Shown in pieces: positions 58,145 through 64,000 of a stretch of DNA of 64,000 nucleotides (position 1 is its first letter; the number at the start of each line of letters is the position of its first letter). Below the pieces are notes generated by a model that worked only from the letters and a program-made list of their open reading frames with translations, searched no databases and was not told the origin of the DNA. The DNA is from Liolophura sinensis (lineage: Eukaryota > Mollusca > Polyplacophora > Chitonida > Chitonidae), in assembly GCF_032854445.1 (NCBI RefSeq), contig NC_088297.1, positions 21,091,127 to 21,155,126 of the forward strand, in the 5' to 3' direction. The position numbers and the translations under genes are program-made.

Positions 58145-60383
58145 CTTGTATTGTTATAACTATTTAGATTGACGTCACAAAACCTAGGGCTCTCCCGTAC
58201 CATTGGTATTTAACAATGAGACAATGACAAAATACAAACAAAAACGCCTGGCACTCAACCAAAGAGTATCAGCTCTGTCCCGTGTTTAAAGGGTCAGTGT
58301 TCTTTCAGTTTGGCGCACGGCCAGGGCGATATTCGTCACAATAAGACCTGTTTGTCTGTGCGATCTTCCGTTGTCGGGTGGACACATGATTGGCTTTTGG
58401 GGAAACAAGTATTAAATGTATGCTGGATAAAGAAACGCAAATGCTCTGGTGGGTTTTCACAAATGCCACAGCCTGAGATTTTATTACGTGAGACAGAGAT
58501 AAGCGGTATAAGAATAGGAGTACCTGTAAATATAATTCTTCCCTTCCTTCCTTCCTTCCTTCTGAGTTTGGAAAGTGTTCCCACTGAGTCTTGGCAAAAC
58601 ACGTCTTGACTGCTCGGTTGTCTTGAAGGGAATCGGGGGAGCTACTACAGCTTTCAAGTATTAATGAGTAAAGAATTTAGAACTTAGTTTTCAAAGACTT
58701 AACAGAAATGCCGTATAATCATAACAGGTAAGTTAAACAAATTAAGGTGTTGGACATGAGTATTAACCCAATTATATAATAGGCACGTTACATTTGTGTC
58801 CACATGTATACACAGCGACCTGTACATATACATGCAGGTCAAGGTAGGTTGGAGATGAGAGGTCAGTCTGACAGTCAGAGCATAATGCATGTAACGTTTA
58901 AGCATGTCATCTAGAAACCAAGTGACATCATGCTAACAATGATTGGAGTATAGTCAATACTAGAGAGGCCAAAGATCACAGGGTTACAGGAATCCTGTTT
59001 AAGAGAGGCATCTAAACATAATGTACGTTGCCAGGCTGATAAGGGCCAGGCCCCAACAGTACTCGCCAGGCCCGCATTAGAAATTTAGATGACCCAGTGT
59101 ATTCACATGATGTGTGCAAATACATTTTTTGATCAAGATTAATTTAATAACAGTGGTAACTTTTTAGAGCTAGTGAACTTTAATGAGTTAATAGCTTCAT
59201 TGTGGTAGTTTACCCCAAACTAACACAGCTAACCAAATATTTTCACTGTAAACAGGTTGATGGAAGAAGCAGTTATCCCACCTGTTTCTTGGAGTAAATT
59301 CCTGAAATCTATTTAGCCAATCATTTTAGAATGTGTGTATCTCTTTGTAGAGATCACACTAACTCCTGGATGGCTAACCGAAGTAATAACTTAAATTACT
59401 TAAAAAGATGTGCATAATATATCCTATATGGCACAATCAGTTAAGTGCATATGTAACAACAATTACATATATCAGTTTATTGAAGTGTTCTGAGACCACA
59501 AGGGTTAAATTCTTACCTGGGTGAAATGTATGAATGAAGACTGGCTGTGATCTTGGCAAATCATGTCTTGTCTGTTCGGCTGTCTTGAAGGGAATGGGGC
59601 TAAAACAAAGGGCCGCATGGCAAGGCTGGGGTGTGGAAGTCATGTGACCTCCCACCCCCTCTCAGGCCATGGGCACTCCCTCACAAGCATAAGGCTTGGT
59701 TACTGATGCGACTGGCTTACTGATGAACAGAGTAGATCTGGCCTGGAGATTCGGGTAGATCTGACCTGGGGGTTTACACAAGCGTCGTGTTTTAGCAGTG
59801 CTGCTGGCTGTAAGCATTAGGCCTAACTGGTTGTAGCGACATCAGGGAATTTACGGAACATAGCAGGACCTTCCAATTTATAACAGACTCTTTCATTCAG
59901 ATATTGGGAAGATCTTTTCGTAATAAATCAGAATTTGCGAAGGAAAAATAATGCAAAGTCACAATATTTTTCCTCAAGAAAGACTCTCCCAAAGTGTTTT
60001 TCTTGCTAACTCAGGCTGACAAGTTACTGCAGTTTCCTGCCCAACAAGTACGCGTTATGACACCGGCATCCGTTCTCAGTTCCCTTCTCATAAATGTGAT
60101 TCAAAATACACGAGTTTAAAACATAAAGGAGAAGAAAGCCTAAAAACATGACTCTATAGGCTGAAAAGAGCACATTTTTTTCTATCTGATGGTGCCTGCT
60201 GCATACTTTTGCCATTTTTCCTCGCTATACACGTAAAGCCTGAAACGGCAAAGCTGGCATAAATCGCCGAGTCCATCGCGTCCTCCATCTTTAACGCGCT
60301 GTAATTTATGCTGGGGTGTGTGTTGCCTCTCAGCCAGTGAGAGTCGTTAAAACTGCGGGCTTGTTCGTGTAAACTCGGAACCT

Positions 60384-60500
60384 ATGTCCAACATTCCGGT
60401 TTCCCGATCGCCAAGCGGAAAACGAACTGTTTGTTCGTCACCTTGTGGGAAGAAGAGTTCTACCGAAAATGTACGAACTGCACTTCGGCGGTTTCCGAAG
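60384..60500 (+). CDS. Candidate first exon of an unrecognised gene
   Basis: ATG opens 39 codons, MSNIPVSRSPSGKRTVCSSP then CGKKSSTENVRTALRRFPK, ending in phase 0 at GTAATG. The Ser/Arg/Lys-rich, SP-containing start looks like the N-terminus of a nuclear protein, and the 150 bp upstream is relatively GC-rich with several CpGs. No later exon was recognised up to 64000, so the rest may lie beyond the window. Confidence 0.4.
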
Positions 60501-63080
60501 GTAATGCTCCTCCTAACACAGAGGACTTCAGAACTAGTTCTTAGGCAAAATAGAGTTGCTCACAGCGGATTTTTGTCTATGATTTATCAACCTGAGGTAT
60601 ATATTAGAATTTTTTATGGCATGTACCTGCGAGGAAAAGTATACTCTTTTCAATGGCATTTGATTGATATTTAAATTTTTTTCTCCTTTATACTAACCGC
60701 AAAATCGAATTTATTGCATCGATATCTGCCTGTCCACTGTAAGAAACTACACTGACAATCCACAGCTAATAGGTTTTTTGACGTGACAGCCTATCATCAC
60801 GTGACGCTTTCAGCCCTGGTGAATGGCCAAGTTCATAAGGGCTTCAACATGGCTACTCTGAGTGAATTGTCCATCAGTGTCATATCCCTAATATTGAATT
60901 TCATCTTCTCGACTTTCAAGACGTCATAGAATTTTTTACATATTTTTCTGTGATAACTGTGTTCTATATCCTTTTTTTCTATGTACATGTGTTGGCAGAC
61001 TTTATGCTCGCTATAACGTTTACAGGAAAGCTTGCTCACACCTGTCACTCATTCGTCACATGCGTGCATGTGTGAGCATGCTAACAAATCCGAGCATGTG
61101 AACAAGTACGAGCATGCTTATCACCACAGTAGTCGCTATGTTTACACAGAACTGTATCAGTTACGATATAGACTTAAATATCCTAAACTTTCTCAAAACA
61201 AGTACTTCTTAGAGGCAATTAAATATCACAAAATACTGTTTGTACTGAAGCTTACATATTCCCAGGGGAATATCATCCTATCTTCAAAACAAACCTCAAA
61301 AGACATTCTCTCTCGGAAACAAGCAAAGCATTCAGCTTCGTCATGCAGTTAGTATTAGGTCATTTACCGTTTAAAGGTTTGCTTTTCTATTTATAAAAAT
61401 GATGTGCGTGCTATAATCCATTATCAGAGCTGACAATAAATTGAACAGCCAAAGGTATATATATGAGGATTACTTTACATTTTCACATATGTTAGGCCGG
61501 GACCAATATGACCCTCTACTGATTAGTCTAAAGGCCTTGGGCAATGAAGGTGTGTCTATATGACAGGTAATCGCCGTGCTGTTGGTCTTACCACGAATGC
61601 AGGTAAAAAGATTCTTCACTTATTCCCCTCTTACTAGGTAATGTGTAGAGATTGTATTTTAGTTTTGCCGCAAAGGAAGATAAAATTTCCGCTTTTTTTA
61701 TATATCTAAATGATCTCTTTGAATGGCTGAAGATCGCAAACGTCTGAGAAAAAAACCCAAAGGCAAGGTTTACTTTACATCTTTAGGAATTTTCTTTTGT
61801 TTTGTTTTTTTTTTTGGTATCAGTACTAATCTTGAATGTTTTGTTTTGGGTTACACGAACAGTTTCTGAATTTTAACTTGTTTGCTTAAAATACAATATG
61901 TCAATTTTGGCGTCGTAGAGAAGTGTCAACTGAATAAAATCATCTATCATCGTGATGTAAAATTGACAGCCACCATGATGCGACCCTTTCCAAATCTTAA
62001 TAACTCACTTCAAACATTTCGTGAAATCATGATCTGTGTATTAGGTGGGGGGATACTTTTTTTAGCTTTTGTTTTCCACAGCTTTCCACGCAATATGGCC
62101 GTCAACGCACAAAACCACGGACTATTTCTCCTGTCTAACTCTTTTTGTGGGTATTGGTGAAAATGGTCGGAGCACCTTACAAACGAGTGCAGGGGCCCCG
62201 GCGTAAGGGACCACTTGAACAACTGTATCGTCTCCTCTGCTCATCCTCAATGTATTTTGAGCACTTGATTATGAATCCAGCATCTATAGAGTGGCCTTGA
62301 TTAACAGATGGAAAATATAATCATTGCCGTTAGAAGTGGCCATTAAACACAGAGAGTGAAATCGCACCGGCTGTTTTATAGTTGGGTCCAACTACTCACT
62401 TTTTTACTATCTGGATGTATCACCTGAACAGCCACAAGCGATGTCCCTTCAATCTAAATTTCATTTGAAGGCAGTTTTTATATCCCCGACATATCGACAT
62501 GACACTGGACGAGATAACGACGAGACCTTAGACAAGACATAGACATGGCCTTGAGCGAGATAAAGACATGACCTTGGAAAAAATACCCACTTTTTGCTGG
62601 TCGAGAACACTTTGGCGACTTTGGATGAGATATCGACATGACCTTGGATACCGACATGATCGTGGATCAGAGGCCTACGTAACCTTGGACTAGTTACCCA
62701 CTTGACCTTGGATAAAATCCTCGTATCAGGGTGAGTGTGTGTCATGGAAGTGTGGACGTCACTTCCTTCTTCCTTTCCAGAATGTTCTTCTTCCCGGCTC
62801 TGACACTGTTTTTCCTCTTCTGCCCGGCTCATTGGATGTTCGGCATTTGGATTGTATGCTCGAAACTAGAAGTCCAGTGAACCATACGCCGTATTGTCTT
62901 TCAAAAATTGTAAATCTGTGAATTTCAGTCCACTTTTCTTATATGAAAATGTGGCAAACAAACAGATCCACTCAAACAACAACAACACCCTGTGTTGATG
63001 TATTAGTTATGGCGAGCGTAGGCAGAAATTGGTTAGTGCCGTTGCGAAATTACTGACTGTCGTTCTATTGCTGAGGGGCG
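60501..63080. other. No gene recognised
   Basis: At 62480-62720 the motif TGACCTTGGA recurs about every 30-60 bases in a loose repeat. At 61060-61115 GAGCATG recurs three times. Neither region encodes a recognisable protein. Confidence 0.5.
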
Positions 63081-63869
63081 ACGTCAAGCTTCATCACGGA
63101 ATTTGAATTCTTGTTACCAAAACACCACCAGTATAAAAGGCAAGCCACATGACTTTGATACGTTTTTTGCTGATAGCGAATTTGACTTCCCTTTCTTCAC
63201 AGAGTCACGGACTTATCATATCAAATACATAGGCGTGATCGTACCTCGGAAACATCTCGGAAAGTATCAAGGGGCGGTGTTCTGTTAGCTTACAGTGTGT
63301 TCGTATGGAACAGTTCGAAACAAACATCGAGATTCTATACGTGGAAGTGTTTCTTGCTGGCAAGTCGTTATATGTGGCTTGTGTATATATACCGCCCGGT
63401 GCCACCACTGCAGTCGTCCACCAGCTAGAGAAGTCTGTTAAGTTAATAAGTAAGTCCATTATACAATCATATCATTCTTATTTGTGTTGATTTTAGCCTG
63501 CGTGACATTACGTGGGATTCGATGTCTATGCCCAACAAATTTGATCCATTGCACTCGTCTGATCGCCCTCGACTGTGTCAACCTTTCTTGGACTAATTGT
63601 CATTGTACGACCTGGATGAATGCAACTCGATAAAAACATGCAATGACAAAGTACTTGATCTCGTGCTACCTCGAGGCTGTAGCACCTTTGTCTGTGACAC
63701 TGAAAATGCGGTGCTATCAACTCACTTGGATATCCAGCTGAAACATAAGACTGCACGGCGGATCGATCTGACAGTGTTCAATTACAAGAAAGCGGACATT
63801 CATCACATTAAAACACTCCTGTTGTGTCTTGATTGGTCTATCGTTCACTCTTTTCACTTAGTTGATTAG
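63080..63869 (+). mobile_element. Decayed LINE endonuclease domain
   Basis: Frame pieces spell the endonuclease of jockey/CR1-like LINEs: RGGVLLAYSVFVWNSSK, LYVEVFLAGKSLYVACVYIP then PG, DFSLRDITWD (the catalytic DFN motif changed to DFS), and NDKVLDLVLPRG. Several stops and shifts separate them, and no reverse transcriptase follows before the window ends. Confidence 0.85.
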
Positions 63870-64000
63870 TTTATTCCTATGACATTTTATTCTGTATTAT
63901 ATATCTGAATGTATTTCTAAAACGTATTTGCGAAATCGAAAATTTGCGATGTGGTAATACTCTGAATTGATATCGGTGGTAAAAGAAAAGGGACGAATAC

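Overview
The window is nuclear DNA of an animal, most likely a mollusc. The genes have spliced, phase-consistent GT-AG introns. One gene is an animal-type chloride-dependent alpha-amylase. The introns are full of short SINEs with (ATTT)n, (CACT)n or (CATA)n tails, minisatellites and decayed LINE, pogo-like and Penelope-like fragments. Nothing looks bacterial or viral.

Three genes can be reconstructed. (1) Minus strand, about 689-9782: five exons of a CULT-domain protein (the cereblon thalidomide-binding fold) with an N-terminal hydrophobic segment; the last exon is not found and may lie left of the window. (2) Plus strand, 10561-22349: a seven-coding-exon transcription factor of the ZNF704/ZNF395/SLC2A4RG (GLUT4 enhancer factor) family, with a conserved N-terminal block, one C2H2 finger and a C-terminal C-clamp; exon 1 has a net reading-frame break. 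Genes 1 and 2 are head to head across about 780 bp. (3) Minus strand, about 32512-44357: alpha-amylase with a signal-peptide exon, three further exons and complete catalytic residues.

The rest is mostly repeats. At least 15 copies of a tRNA-derived SINE (called SINE-A here) and at least 6 of a second SINE (SINE-B) are spread across the window. Amylase intron 2 holds a 3.9-kb pogo-like transposon (psq/CENP-B helix-turn-helix, DDE, PHD remnants) that sits inside a SINE-A copy. A roughly 750-bp inverted-repeat element lies about 320 bp upstream of the amylase start. Tandem arrays with periods of 82, 20, about 60, 22, 48, 35, 28 and 17 bp occur, several inside introns next to exons.

From 46 to 64 kb there is no confident gene. 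It holds a two-frame ORF for a possible secreted amphipathic protein (50.3-50.9 kb), a candidate first exon at 60384-60500, a promoter-like cluster near 57.3 kb, GC-rich hairpin and repeat DNA at 47 kb, and a decayed LINE endonuclease at the right edge.

The genes do not form a pathway; their adjacency is simply local gene order. No clearly new system was seen. The points most worth following are the secreted CULT protein with an intact tri-tryptophan cage, the nested pogo-in-SINE-in-amylase structure, the inverted-repeat element next to the amylase promoter, and the split secreted ORF.
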